Assembly (NCBI GenBank): GCA_014529385.2 | Contig: CM043959.1 | Coordinates: 52,079,753 to 52,143,752 of the forward strand | Source: Adiantum capillus-veneris | Lineage: Eukaryota > Streptophyta > Polypodiopsida > Polypodiales > Pteridaceae | Length of the DNA stretch: 64,000 nucleotides | Direction: 5' to 3' | Shown: in pieces, positions 23,173 through 34,547 of the stretch | How the letters are laid out: the number at the start of each line of letters is the position of its first letter | Position numbering within the stretch: the first letter of the stretch is position 1 | Position numbers and translations under genes: made by a program | The notes under the pieces: generated by a model | Databases searched by the model: none | The model's input: only the letters and a program-made list of their open reading frames with translations | Told to the model about the DNA's origin: nothing

Positions 23173-23338
23173 CTCATACACTTTCACACACAATGTCCAT
23201 TCACTTTGTTTGTGTCCATTGCACTCTCTCATTAAGAACGGAAGGCTCTCCCTTCCATAAGAATAAAAGGAACCTTGAGCACAGATCGGAGCACTCATCT
23301 TGAGCAAAGTTCAAACATTCATTCCGTTGCACCTTACA
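22092..23338 (+). repeat. 3' LTR of element B
   Basis: Matches the 5' LTR and is about 130 bp longer, in part because of a (CT)n tract at 23,107-23,169 and an extra AGCGTTTT-containing block near 22,615-22,700. Ends CCTTACA. Confidence 0.75.
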
Positions 23339-24359
23339 CCTAAGCTCGAGGGTGCTTATAAAGACAAGGTACAAACATGAGACAGAGAGCTAATGAGAAT
23401 GGCAAGGGGTAATGGGAGCCTCAAGGGCCGGTTAACATCAGCTACCCTAAAAGAGCAAGTGCTTTGACTATATAAGCTAAGGTTGAGTGGAGAATCACAC
23501 ACTTAGCTCTTTTTTGAATTTTCCATCTTCTCTCTCATTTTCTCATGAGCGGATGGAGTTTAATGTCGCCATGAGACAATTGTCTCACATTTGGTATCAA
23601 AGCGGAAGGCCCCATGCATGAGCTTTGATGAAAAATAAATAAGCTTGATCCATTTGTTGTTTATGATGAAGACCATTTTGTTCCATGTTGTAAGTCTCTT
23701 TACTTTGATTAAAGCTTATGTTGCTTTCATTGTCCTGGTAAAGATTGTATATTTGTTACAAAACGCATAGTTTTCCCATATGCGTAGTATGTAAACGCTT
23801 GCAGAGTAAAACAACTTTGTGTATAGAGAGAGTTGCAATTGTTCTCTTGAAGCTTCTATACAACATAAATTCCAACTTTTTGAGCAGTAGACTTTAGCTC
23901 CGATTCTTGGCTTTGAAAGAAGTTGCTTTCATGGCTTACCACGTCCCTTGAGAAGGTGTAGCAAGTTGTTGGTGTGGCATGGCTCAAGAGGCCTAATCCT
24001 ACAGTGGACAAAAGGACCAAAATCAATATCTATGCAATGCTCGCATGGCAACTAGGTCAACCCAAATCATGCCGCAAATCAAGGGTTGCTGACATGGCAT
24101 TCATGTGGCCGAGTCTGGGGCTCGTTTAGCGTGAGATTTTCGGAGAGCTGAAAAGCACATTTGGGGCGCCTTGTTTTTAGGGCACTATGTACCTTCAAAC
24201 AAAGGCTCAATGCAAGGCCTCTTTCTTTGGCAGAGAAGCCGTGGAGCTTGCAGAGAGGAGGAACCCTGTGGTAGTTGTACCTTGTGATCATCCATAAAGA
24301 AAGAAATACGGAAATGGGCTTCAGACTTTGGGGCCAATGCATTTGGAAGCGGAACTCTG

Positions 24360-24400
<41 letters not shown>
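23339..24400 (+). mobile_element. Element D: LTR retrotransposon remnant
   Basis: The right part of an LTR (23,339-23,589) ends TTGTCTCACA and is followed by an initiator-Met primer site (TTGGTATCAAAGC) at 23,591. It contains TATATAAGC near 23,471. The following sequence to about 24,060 is leader-like without a recognisable gag. From about 24,060 to 24,400 there is weak similarity to the C-family LTR (ATAAAGAAAGAAATACGG and GGGGCCAATGC). Element B abuts it on the left, so B probably landed in this LTR. Broken and old; the borders are uncertain. Confidence 0.45.
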
Positions 24401-24405
<5 letters not shown>

Positions 24406-24417
24406 CCCCCCCCCCCC
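24359..24417. repeat. (CT)n followed by poly(C)
   Basis: About 22 CT units, a G, then 14 C residues. Confidence 0.9.
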
Positions 24418-25818
24418 AAAAGTACAAGAATTGACAACAAAGAAAATAGCAATTTAAGAGCACCCACCAAAGTCTGAAGAAGACAAATCTACTTTTTAAG
24501 GTAAACCGGCAAAGCTTTCCCGAAGAAGTTTTGTCTGCTATTAAAGAAAAGAGAGAGTACAAAGCATAGAAAGACATATCCGAATCGAAGGTCTTCCCGA
24601 CGGATGGGACACACAAAGACATGAAGATGAACAAGATGGATTTAAATACACTGTAGAAACAGATATACTGACTAAACGATCGTCCCAGGTGGTCCCTTTC
24701 ATCGAGCTAGGAGAAGCAATGTAACAAACTGCTGACGTGTCAAAGCCCTAAAGAATGGAGCCAACTTACAAATGCCGGCCGAGGGGCCTAAACCCTAAGA
24801 AGAACAAGGAGCAGAAGAAGAAGAAGTCCTACCAACTTATGGGGACCCCGTCTGATGGGGCCCCAAGTGGCATAAAGATTAAAATAAAGCAGGACCCGCA
24901 AAGTTGATGACGTGGTAGCTGTACGGCAGATTTCCTGAAAATTGCGTTGGCTGATGACGTGGCAAGCTATACGGATTTCCGTAAATTACGCTGACAGCTT
25001 TTGGCATTGCTTTTGGGACCAGAAGCTTTTGAGTTTTGAAGGCTTTTCACTGTAACTACTTTTCAGGCCAAGGGCCTTTAAATATGAGGTTAGGGCTCAT
25101 TCTCTAGCATGCTTCCCGGAGAAGGTGCAGAGTTTGGAGTACCAGCTTGTACTGTGTTGATGCAATATAAAGAAAATACCGAAAGGGGCGCCAAGGTTTG
25201 GGGCCAATACTCTCTGGGGTGGAATTTCGCCACTCCGTGTCGCGTGTCGTCTCTCTCTCTTTCAGTTTAGTTGTTATTGAAGTGTTAAAAGTCTGTTCAG
25301 TTTGTTCTTTTCTATTGGCACGTGTGCCCGTCTTGTGACAAGCAATGTATGTGGAAGTCAAGGGAAAACAGGCAAAGGTCTTATACTATGAGATGAAAGA
25401 AAAGATAGGAGTCATGAAGTAGATGTCCTTCAAAGGCACATCAGTTTGGATCTCGAACGAGCTAACACCTACCCAACTAAAGAACAAATCAGCAAAATTA
25501 GAGAAAGTAGGAGAAGCAAGAAAGAAGGGAAAGTGGGCAATCTACAGAGGAGGGAGAGCCATCATTAGAGACTTTATTGACAAATCACCTCCAAAACATG
25601 ATACATGATGAAAGAAACTTGGTTGTACATCTTTTTTCTTTTTCTTTTTATGGACAACATGGGTGATACATATTTGTAACGGTAAGCTCATGACCATGGA
25701 GCTCTGAGCTACTGAGGTTGTTTTATCCTATTTTCTTTTTTGCAGAGCTGGAAGTCAATGTAAAAGGTGTACTTTGATCTTTCCCATAGGTCGGTTTCAG
25801 CCTCCAAATGGACGTTAA

Positions 25819-25820
<2 letters not shown>
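24418..25820 (+). mobile_element. ORF1-only (half-LINE) element, copy 2, split by a solo LTR
   Basis: Same plan as copy 1. Before the LTR the frame reads ERHIRIEGLPDGWD (an RRM-like L1 ORF1 block) and SSQVVPFIELGEAM. After it the frame continues YVEVKGKQAKVLYYEMKEK, FKGTSVWISNELTPTQLKN, EARKKGKWAIYRGGRAIIRD and stops near 25,607. The 3' UTR follows at once and ends with the hairpin AGGTCGGTTTCAGCCT (25,788-25,803), GACGTTAATA and (TC)n from 25,821. A solo LTR with a 5-bp target duplication interrupts it at 24,720-25,340. A TAG near 25,421 interrupts ORF1. No ORF2 is present, as in copy 1. Confidence 0.65.
24720..25340 (+). mobile_element. Solo LTR, family C
   Basis: Begins TGTAACAAAC and ends TTGTGACA. 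It is flanked by a perfect 5-bp target duplication AGCAA (24,715-24,719 and 25,341-25,345). Length is 621 bp. It matches the LTR remainder of element C1 at 3,069-3,660. No primer site or internal sequence follows, so it is a solo LTR left by recombination between the two LTRs of an element. It is younger than the half-LINE it interrupts. Confidence 0.85.

Positions 25821-25891
<71 letters not shown>
25821..25891. repeat. (TC)n microsatellite
   Basis: About 35 units, between the 3' end of the second half-LINE and the start of the deleted LINE. Confidence 0.95.
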
Positions 25892-25897
<6 letters not shown>

Positions 25898-26380
25898 TGC
25901 TCCCCTCCCCTCGCGCTGTTGTGCTCCCGCGCTGCTGTGCCCCGCCCCCCCTCGCGCTGCTGTGCTGCTCGCGCCTGCTCCTGCTCGCTGCCCGGCTCCC
26001 CTGCCCCTGCTCGCTGCCCTGCCCCCCGCTCCCGCTCTCTCTCTACCCCTGCACTGCCCCGCCCCCCCCTCGCGCTCCGCCTACAGCCCCGCCCCTGCTC
26101 ACGCGTCGCTCCCGCTTCTACGCGTAAGGTGTCCCGACTCCCCTCCCCACCCCCCCCTTCTTCTACACGTAGGAAGTCAAAAAAAACAAATTATTTTATT
26201 TTTTTATTTTTTTTTCGGACATGGTATCAGATTCACTATGTTGTATCACCTTGGTCTCATAGGTTATTTTTATTTTTTTCCGGACATGGTATCAGATTCA
26301 CTATGTTGTATCACCTTGGTCTCATAGGTCAATTTGGCCTTTTGAAGACGTTGATATATCATTTTATTTCTTTTTGATAC
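25892..26380 (+). mobile_element. Internally deleted LINE-3 relative (5' UTR joined to 3' UTR)
   Basis: The left part (to about 26,170) is a GC-rich, CGCTG/CCCCG-containing leader like the C-rich start of LINE-3. The right part is the LINE-3 3' UTR: ATGGTATCAGATTCACTATG, then CTCATAGGTC, the hairpin AGGTCAATTTGGCCT (26,326-26,340) and GACGTTGATA. A 65-bp unit of the 3' UTR is tandemly duplicated (26,216-26,280 and from 26,281). No ORF1 or ORF2 remains. (CT)n tracts flank both sides. Confidence 0.6.
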
Positions 26381-26393
26381 TCCCCCCCCCCCT

Positions 26394-26488
<95 letters not shown>
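26381..26488. repeat. poly(C) then (TC)n microsatellite
   Basis: A C run at 26,382-26,392 followed by about 46 TC units to 26,488, directly before the LINE-3 5' UTR. Confidence 0.95.
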
Positions 26489-26492
<4 letters not shown>

Positions 26493-26616
26493 GCACTCTA
26501 TCGCTCCCCCTCCCTTGCCATACCGCCTCACGCTCCCCCACTCGCTCAGCTACCGCGCCCGCTGCTAGTGTGGGTGCACATACGTTTAGTGACTCCTTGG
26601 CGGACGGCGATCAAGC

Positions 26617-27509
26617 ATGAGGAAGCTGAACGATAAAGCCGACCCCCTAGAGGATGCCATTCAAAAATGCAAAGAGGAAATGACAGAGATCATTACCAAG
26701 ATGAACCGCAATCTCTTGGGCACAATAAACATGCTCGAAGGTCGTGTGCTGATCCAAGAGAGCAAGATAAGTACGTTGGAAGACCGAGTGACGACTCAAG
26801 AGGAAGAGATTGCGTCGCTCAAGAAAGATCTCGCCGAAGCACGATCAAGAAACACACTGAAGAGGGCGAATTGCAACCCTCAGTAATCGAAGAAATCAAC
26901 ACAATCAAGGAGCAAGTACGGGCCATCAAAGAGGGAGAAGAGCAACACAAAGAAATGACGACTTCTTGGGTGGATGTTCTTACCAAAACTCAACAGAAGG
27001 CGGATGAAGCCGAGAAATGGATCAAGGTGGCCAACAAAGGAAAAGGCAAGGAGATAACGCCCACGTCCACACCCACTATCATTAATCAGACACTAGAGGA
27101 GGAGCAAAGGAGACGGGTGCGCGCTTTACATGTGAGAATTTGCGGTCTTAAAGACAAAGGCAATGTGGACGAAGAAGTAAAAGAACTCACAACCTTGATG
27201 GGGGTTCATGAGCCGACGCACACAAGGGCATGGAGAGTGGGCAACATAAAGAAAACTGGAAGCAGTGGAGAAACCTCAAAAGAAAGAGCACTCATCCTCC
27301 GTTTTCCCTCCATGGAAGCGAAGAAGTCCTTCTTGAAGAAAAGACCAACTCTTAAAGAGACTGGCATCTTTCTCGGGGATGATCTCACCCTCTCGCAGAT
27401 CGCTCATATGCAGGAAGTAATGCCGGAGATTAGAGCGGCAAGGGGAAAAGGCAAGATTGCCTTTTACGGAGATGGAAAAGTGGTAATACTAGAGCGACGC
27501 TCCACATGA
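26617..27509 (+). pseudogene. LINE-3 ORF1: coiled coil plus Transposase_22-like domain
   Basis: Starts [16 protein letters not shown]. The first 90 residues form a strong coiled coil (EGRVLIQESKISTLEDRV), as in trimeric L1 ORF1 proteins. The frame changes once near 26,865, then continues VIEEINTIKEQVRAIKE. The RRM-like block is RRRVRALHVRICGL and the C-terminal domain RALILRFPSMEAKKSFLKK, IFLGDDLTLSQIAHMQEV and GDGKVVILERR, ending at 27,509. The product would bind LINE RNA. It aligns end to end with LINE-2 ORF1 and its C-terminal half with the half-LINE ORFs. Confidence 0.8.
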
Positions 27510-27539
27510 CGATGCGAGACTTATGGGACCACACTCAAA

Positions 27540-30500
27540 GTGGCTGCCTGGAACTGTAATGGATCTACGCATCTTGATGTAGGTGCTTTTGAGGATAGCT
27601 TTACTGGAAGAGACATCATCTTTTACTCTGAGACACACCAGGCCCCGGGGCAATCCATTCCTCACATCAGTGGATACAGGTGGGAGACAGCTTACAGACA
27701 GGAGACACGCTCAGAGCAGAGAGGGTGGGGCTCGGGGGGAGTGGCAGAGTTAATTAGAGAGGATCTGCAGCCACTGATACATATAGCTCGCAGGGATAAG
27801 CAGGCTAGGTACATGTGGGTGAGATTGAAAGCACAGACAAGCAGATATCTCTACCTAGCAATTTGCTACTTTCCCCCGAGTACATCAGTTTATGCATCAC
27901 CCAGAGGACAATCCCCTTTCTCTATTTTGGATGATGACATATGGGAGTTCTCTAGGAATGGTGACATTATCATCCTAGGGGACTTCAATGCTAGGACTGC
28001 CCATCACCAGGCAGTGTTTTATGATACTTCAGAGGAGATGCTAAGAGAGCTAGATGTTGTGGAGACGGGCCTGTCCAGACTATCACACGATGTGGAATAT
28101 ACTGAGTATGGGCGACACCTGATAGACATGGGCATTGCACATGGATTGGCCATCTTGAACGGCCTACAGAGATTTCCTGCTCTGCGGGAGGTTTTCATGC
28201 TTCCCACAGAGGCATGGAGCCAGCACAGTGGACTATGTCATGGCACAGCCGAATCTCATCCCTAGTATCCAGGATCTCACAGTTGGGCCCAGACCGGTCG
28301 GGGTAGCAGTAGATCATGCTCTGGTGTCGATGACCATCTCTTTCCAGTTCAGTGTAGCACACAGGCCACGAGTAGCAGCCCCTACTCGCTACACATTCAC
28401 ACGGGAGACGGATTCTGTATACATGGACGGGATCTACAGACGCCTATGCACTGAGGACCCGGTGCGACCTCTGGAGGAGCTAACTACTATACTGACACAG
28501 ACATTACATGAGGCAGCAACAGAAGCATACCCACACACCCAGCCTGAGCAGAGCCGCCGATCACGGAGCATGCCTCAGAACAGCTGGTACGATGAGGAGT
28601 GCCGCCAGACTAGAGCCAAACTTCAGAGGGAGGTGCTTTTGGGGGACGTCACTCACAGACAGCCACAGATCGACTTCCGACACCTGGTACGGCGGAAGAA
28701 GAGGGCTTTTTTGGCTCGACTCGAGCAAGATCTATATCAGCTATTCTTGAGTCAGGACTCGCGTGAGGCGTGGCGGCTCTTTCATGAGCAGTCCCCCCCC
28801 CCTACTATTTCCTCCACAGAGACCTGGGGTCAATACGCATCATCTTTGTACGCAGTACCTGGACAGCCACCCCTCCCCAACCCCCCCGACCCATGCCCAC
28901 ACACATGTGCTTTTTTCACCGCTGAGATGGTGAAGAAAGCTATTGACACGATGAGGACTGGGAGAGCACATGATCATGATGGCTTAGTCGCTGAGCATTT
29001 CATACATGCCAAAGACCTACTAGCAGAGCTTCTAGCAGTAATGTTTAATTGTGCCATGTGTGAGGGCCTACCGGACACTTGGAGCCTATCTACGATCGTA
29101 CCTATCTTCAAGTTAGGAGACCCCATGGAGCCTGGGAATTATCGCACTATTATGATTGGGCACACACTGGCACGGTTGTATGCATCCATTCTTGAGCAAC
29201 AGCTGAGTAGATGGGCAGAGAGGGAAGGAATGCGTGCAACTGGGCAGGCAGGGTTCAGGAGAGGCTTCTCTACTCTTGACCGTATCTTGACACTCAGGGC
29301 CATCATCGAGGAAGGCAGATCTCATGGGAGACGGATCTATTGTAGCTTTGTGGACTTCCGCAAAGCTTTTGACACAGTACCCAGAGCTAGATTGATGCGC
29401 AGATTACGGGAAATGGGAGTACCCACAGAGCTCATTTGGGGGATCATGGCATTGTACAGATCAGTAGTAGGGCATGTACGCACCCCGGAGGGACTTTCTA
29501 CACCGGTTCACTCCACTATTGGGGTGAAGCAGGGCTGCCCGCTCTCTCCTACTCTTTTCGGTATGTATGTGGATAAGGTTTCTGACTACATTGACGCGAT
29601 GGGGATAAAGGTGCACAGCTGGCAGGGACATGGATTCCACTTTTGTTATATGCTGATGATATTGTGTTGATCTCCGAATCCCCAGAGGGAATGCAACGTC
29701 AATTGGATGCTTTGCATACGTTTGCCCACGAAAGTGGTTTGTCTGTCAACCTTGGTAAAACCAAGGTTATGGTGTTTAATACCACCCCATAGTGGATCAG
29801 GAGGTCGGCACCTACATTCACATACGGCCAGGAGACTGTGGAGTACACAGACGCTTACACTTACCTTGGAGTGGTTTTTAGCGGACCTACATTCTCACTC
29901 AGAAGAGCAGCAGAGACCAGACTGACTAGAGCCCATGCAGCATTGGGTAGATTGGAGAGGATGTGTTCGCAGGTTCAGTTTCAGGAGCCCCGGACGAAGC
30001 TCTTGCTCTTTGACACCTTGGTGGCTTCAGCATTGCTCTATGGGGCTGAGATATGGGGACCTTCATTGGATCACCACGGGAGGCCGGGTCGCACAGACGG
30101 ATGGGGGAACATGGAGAAACCTCTCGTCTCTGCGATCTCGCGGCTCATTAGAGCCAAGGCATCCGTACCACGGACCACTATCCGAGCAGAGCTAGCGGCC
30201 CCCCCACTAGTGGTGGAGGCGCTCACCAGATCAGTCTCCTTCATAAACCGCACATGGGAACTTCCTAGAGACAGATATGCTCACATAGCACTTGAGTCCT
30301 CTCGACAATTAGCCATACAAGGAGAGACAACATGCTGATATGGGGAGATGACATCATGGTTTCAGGCGCATGGGTTCAGCATAGACAGGCTGCCACCATT
30401 CCAGTACTCATTGGATGCACCATCTCTCATTCTTACACAGTCGGAGATCACCAAGCTCATCCGCCAAGACCTGACCCAGCTAGACACCAGGAGGACATGG

Positions 30501-31289
30501 ATACAACTAGCACAAGAATTGGGCACGAAGATGGCTTTCTACAGAGACCACCTTCTCCAGCTTACGGAAGATGGTTTTGTGACGAGACCCAGATACATGG
30601 ATACACACTTGTCTCATGGGATACGATGTGCTATTGGCCAGTTACGCACATCGTCTCACCAGCTGCGGATTGAAACTGGCAGATACAGCGGAGTACCAAC
30701 AGAGGCCAGGACATGCCCCTTGTGTGACATGGAACCTGAGACAGAGCTGCATTATACATGCCACTGCCCAGTCTACTACAAGATACGAGGCCGCTTCCAT
30801 TGCTTGTTTAGAGAGGGTTTTGGACCACTCTCAAGAGTAATGGGATACGAAGATCAGAGATGCCTGGGTTTGTTCTTGCTCGAGCTGCGCAGACACAGAG
30901 AGAGCCTGATGAATGGCGAGGCTAGCCAGTCTCAAAGACGGATCACAGACTTCTTCAGAGCAGACACGGGACAGTCGCAAGAGCCACTCCCACAGCAGAT
31001 CTCCCCTTCGTCTCACACCAGAGGCACACTAATCGACCGAGCGATTGAACTGGGGAAATCCAGGCGCCCACGACTGCGAAGGACTACACAGCATCGACGG
31101 AGGCTACGTCAGAAGATTCGGAGCACGCAGGCCAGGCATGCACGACGCCCGGTCAGACTACTAACCATGGAGGAAATTGATGAGATTCTCCAACGACCGC
31201 TGCTAGATCTTTTTGATTCAGCTTCCCAGCAAGCCGCCCATTTTTGCTTAGTTTTTTTTTTTTTGCTTAGTTCACATCGACCAATCTAG
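27540..31289 (+). pseudogene. LINE-3 ORF2: endonuclease, reverse transcriptase, zinc motif
   Basis: The frame opens at GTG 27,540 where LINE-2 has ATG (AAWNCNGS against AVWNCNGS), so the start codon is probably mutated. Endonuclease: YSETHQ, GSGGVAELIRED, IIILGDFNARTAHH; a frame change near 28,200 leads to STVDYVMAQ and VDHALVSM. Reverse transcriptase: CSFVDFRKAFDTVPRARL, HSTIGVKQGCPLSPTLFG, a frame change near 29,640, then catalytic YADD (29,649-29,660). An in-frame stop lies near 29,792 and a frame change near 30,340. The C-terminal zinc motif CPLCDMEPETELHYTCHC is near 30,717-30,770 and is followed by a basic Arg-rich tail. Length fits about 1,240 residues. Confidence 0.85.
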
Positions 31290-31430
31290 GATCCCATAGT
31301 ATATATCTTTGTTTTGTACTGTTGTTAGGTTATTTTGTTACTCTGACTTTGTATCAGATCCACCACCTTGTAACTTTCTGGTCTCATAGGTCACTATGGC
31401 CTTTTGAAGACGTTAATATAACATTTCATT

Positions 31431-31450
31431 TCTCTCTCTCTCTCTCTCTC
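31431..31450. repeat. (TC)n microsatellite shared by LINE-3 and LINE-4
   Basis: Ten TC units form the junction between the 3' end of plus-strand LINE-3 and the 3' end of minus-strand LINE-4. The two LINEs are tail to tail on this single tract. Confidence 0.95.
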
Positions 31451-34400
31451 AAAAGAACTTGCTATATATTGAGAACAAAGAGACTTCTAGAGATGCTTGA
31501 GAGAGCCTATCTTCTAGAAGAAATACAAACTGTGGATGATCAGTGGCAGGGTTGTATGTACATCAAGGTGGAAACTGAGAAGAATGATAAATAAACCACC
31601 GTGGAGGGGCATAATGGCACGTGATCGTGCCTCTATCCATACTGAAAGAACTGTAGTGCGCACCCATAGTCGAAGAAACTGATGTCGTCTCCTCTCTGCT
31701 GCCCTAGAGAGGCCTGCTGAAGAATCCCATTGGTTGCGCAAGGTATGCAAAAGCTCAGACCAAACTGCAACCAAAGTAATGGTCACATGGGAAGAACGAC
31801 CACCCAGAACCTGAGCACAGCGAGCCTTCCATATAATCCACAATACTATGCTGCATATCGTAGCAAATAGAATATCACGAGGCTGTATGTCAAACTCATG
31901 TACTAAAGCAGGCACCATGTCCAATGTGCCCCATCTGTATCGCAAGGCTGTCAACAAAAATACTGAATCTGTGGAAGATCCCTCATACATGGTATGTGAC
32001 CTCGGATGTTGCAAAAGCCAGGTGACGACCCCCCACGTCACAAAACCATTCTGAATCCCAAGTCTATAAAAAAGGCAGCAAACAGCACGCTACACATAAT
32101 GTGCATGTGGGCAGATCCAGAAACAATAGTGGAGCATCTCCTCCACCTGTGTCGAACAACACTGACAAGCAGGATCATCATCATTCATGTCCTGCCCGAG
32201 TAGCCCACATCCCAACCGGGAGACCTGCATGCGCTAGCATCCAGAGGAAATACAAAATACGACGGCTGACATGAAAAGTCCAAATGCATGATCAATATTG
32301 ATACATGAATGCATGAGAGAGCTTCTGCTCCAACCAATGTTGTAGCTGACGTGGCTGATGGAGGACAGTCTGGTGGCGAAAAATGATATGTCTACCAATA
32401 CACGCGATGTACTCAAAATGACACCGTCTCCTCTATAATATGTCCCAGCCACATCCCCTCTCCCGGATCCCAGACAAGTTGTGTCAGTGGTAAACCTTCC
32501 CAAACCCACAACCTCCATAACGTTGCCTCCTCTGAAGAAAACACAGGGTCTACACATAAGCGCTTGCCAAACGCACCTACCACTCGAACTGGCTCATAAT
32601 GCAAATCAGGTTGCTCATCCAAAGGAGAAGAGCCCTGAAATGTCACGCCCTCTACTATGTCCGTGATCTACAAGCGAGAAGACAAGAGTGCCTCTGCGCA
32701 CCAAGCGTGGATGCTTGTCATCATCAAAAAAAGCCCACATGCATGGGCAAATCCGAGTCACCGAGGATAGCCTACCGCCAATCCGGAGGAAGAGCATCCA
32801 TCAAACTCTAGCATTCGGGTGGCAACTCCCCAGCGTATACCGAACTCAATGCTAATGAAATCCGCATCAAGGAAACCTACCTCTAACCAGATCTGTACAG
32901 AAGTTGTTGGCCCATCATCCCATCTGCCCAGTCAATATGAGTCCGCTCCCCTAACTGACGTCCCTCATAATCACGAACATATGCATTCCAAATTAAGGGT
33001 TGTCTCTCAATCTCCTCAATGCATCGGGTCTTCAGCGAATCATACCCTGACGTACAGTCAGCCAAATCCATAAAAGTGATCTCATAAAAGGAGATAACTT
33101 GAGTATAATCCAAAGGAGCATCAATGAGATGAAACAGATAGTCATGCACCAAGGCCCCTCGCCATCTAATGATCCAAAACGTGGCACTCCACGGGACAAA
33201 GCATGATACAAATATTGTTTCCAAGGCTCGGCCCCAAGAAATAATCCTCTAACTATAAGTTTGGCCAGCAGAGCACCACTCTACATCTCTCAATAAATGA
33301 TGCCCAACCCTCCCTCTTCGCAAGGCAATATAATCGAACCCTAGCTAACTCTAGGACGGGTGTCGTGCATGCCATCAAAACCTCCCCACAAATAGTTGTG
33401 CACCAAACGCCGAAGCCCAGTGAATACCCAGAATGCATAGTCTAGCAAGAAGCGGTGTACCAAATAGTTACCAAGAGAACCTGGTTCACAGTCAAGGCTC
33501 TGCCCGCAAGAGAGAGATGCATAGACGACCATTGACAAAGCTTCCTCCTAACTGACTGTAGAAGTGGCGCAAATTGCTATTCCGACGATACATCAATGCC
33601 AACCTGAAAGCCCAAGTACTCCGACATGACTGTCCAGGAGCCAACCAAGTAAACCCATCCTGCACACCCCATTGTGGAGCTTCATCAACACCAATTAGAA
33701 AACCAAACGATTTATTCCAATTGATAAGAGCTCCGCTCGTAATGCAGAAAACGGTAAGAGCATCCCGCAATCTATCCAACAAATGAGGTGCATACTGAGA
33801 GCAAACCAACGTATCATCTGCGTACTCTTGATCCAATAAATCTGGTTCCCCTTGCACTTGCATGTGAAGACCGTGCAGCGAAAGAGTCCTAACACGCAAG
33901 TATAAAGACATAGCCTCCGCAAAGAACAAGAAAAAGTAAGGAGCCAAAGGACATCCCTGTCGCACAGATCTCAAGAGGTGAAACCAGCGACCAATACGAC
34001 CATTGATAGCTATTGCACTATAAGAAAATTGTATAAGGAAGAAACCCCCGTAATCCACCGTGCAGGAAAACCCATCCTCTATAGAGTGCCTTCTAGGCCA
34101 CCGGCTGGCCAGACTGATGTGCCCACTCCAAAGCCTCATAAAAAGTAAAAATGTTTTCCACGATGCATCTATCCTAAACAAAGCCAGTCTGTGAAGCATG
34201 AATGAGATCAGGCATAAATGGTCGCAATCGAGCAGCAATCATACGGGCTAGAATCTTGTACATAGAAGACATGAGAGTAATCGCGCGCCACTAGCGTATA
34301 TAAGTAGAGTCCCCACCTTTTAATATAAGAGATACTAGCCCAGATGAAATGGCAAGAGGCATCTCCCCTATATCAAAAATATGTTGCAACCCTCGCAATA

Positions 34401-34547
34401 GTGTGTGACAAATCAAATCCCAATGTACTTGAAAAAATTGTGGGTCAATCCATCATCCCCTGGACAAGAGGCATTATCAATGCCACGCACCGCATCATGC
34501 ATCTCCTGTAGTGAGAATGGAGCTAATAGAATCATGCTCATATCCGT

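Larger units (their letters stand above)
17995..23338 (+). mobile_element. Element B: Ty3-type LTR element with gag and protease only
   Basis: The LTRs are at 17,995-19,113 and 22,092-23,338, with a perfect initiator-Met primer site (TGGTATCAGAGC) at 19,115. The internal region of about 3 kb holds a gag region (about 19,357-20,827), a retropepsin-like C-terminal segment (about 21,190-21,400) and a distinctive His/Asp-rich acidic tail (about 21,480-21,720). It then runs straight into the 3' LTR. No reverse transcriptase, RNase H or integrase is present, so it is a non-autonomous element of the gag-only or gag-protease kind and would need a partner for pol. It has a few breaks. The LTRs differ by short repeats and a (CT)n expansion, suggesting moderate age. 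Elements A and the solo LTR at 35,664-36,860 are the same family. Confidence 0.78.
26489..31430 (+). mobile_element. LINE-3: full-length, decayed LINE with coiled-coil ORF1
   Basis: It has a C-rich 5' UTR (26,489-26,616), ORF1 (26,617-27,509), ORF2 (27,540-31,289) and a 3' UTR with the hairpin AGGTCACTATGGCCT (31,388-31,402), GACGTTAATA and (CT)n. It is the complete relative of LINE-2. (CT)n lies on both sides: 26,396-26,488 and 31,431-31,450. ORF1 has one frame change. ORF2 has an initiator changed to GTG, one in-frame stop and about three frame changes, so the copy is inactive but not ancient. Confidence 0.85.

Noticed and set aside
25767-26568. Long Ser-Leu and Arg-Glu repeat proteins in several frames
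   Set aside because: They are translations of (CT)n/(GA)n tracts and the C-rich LINE leader; they change with repeat length and have no domain.
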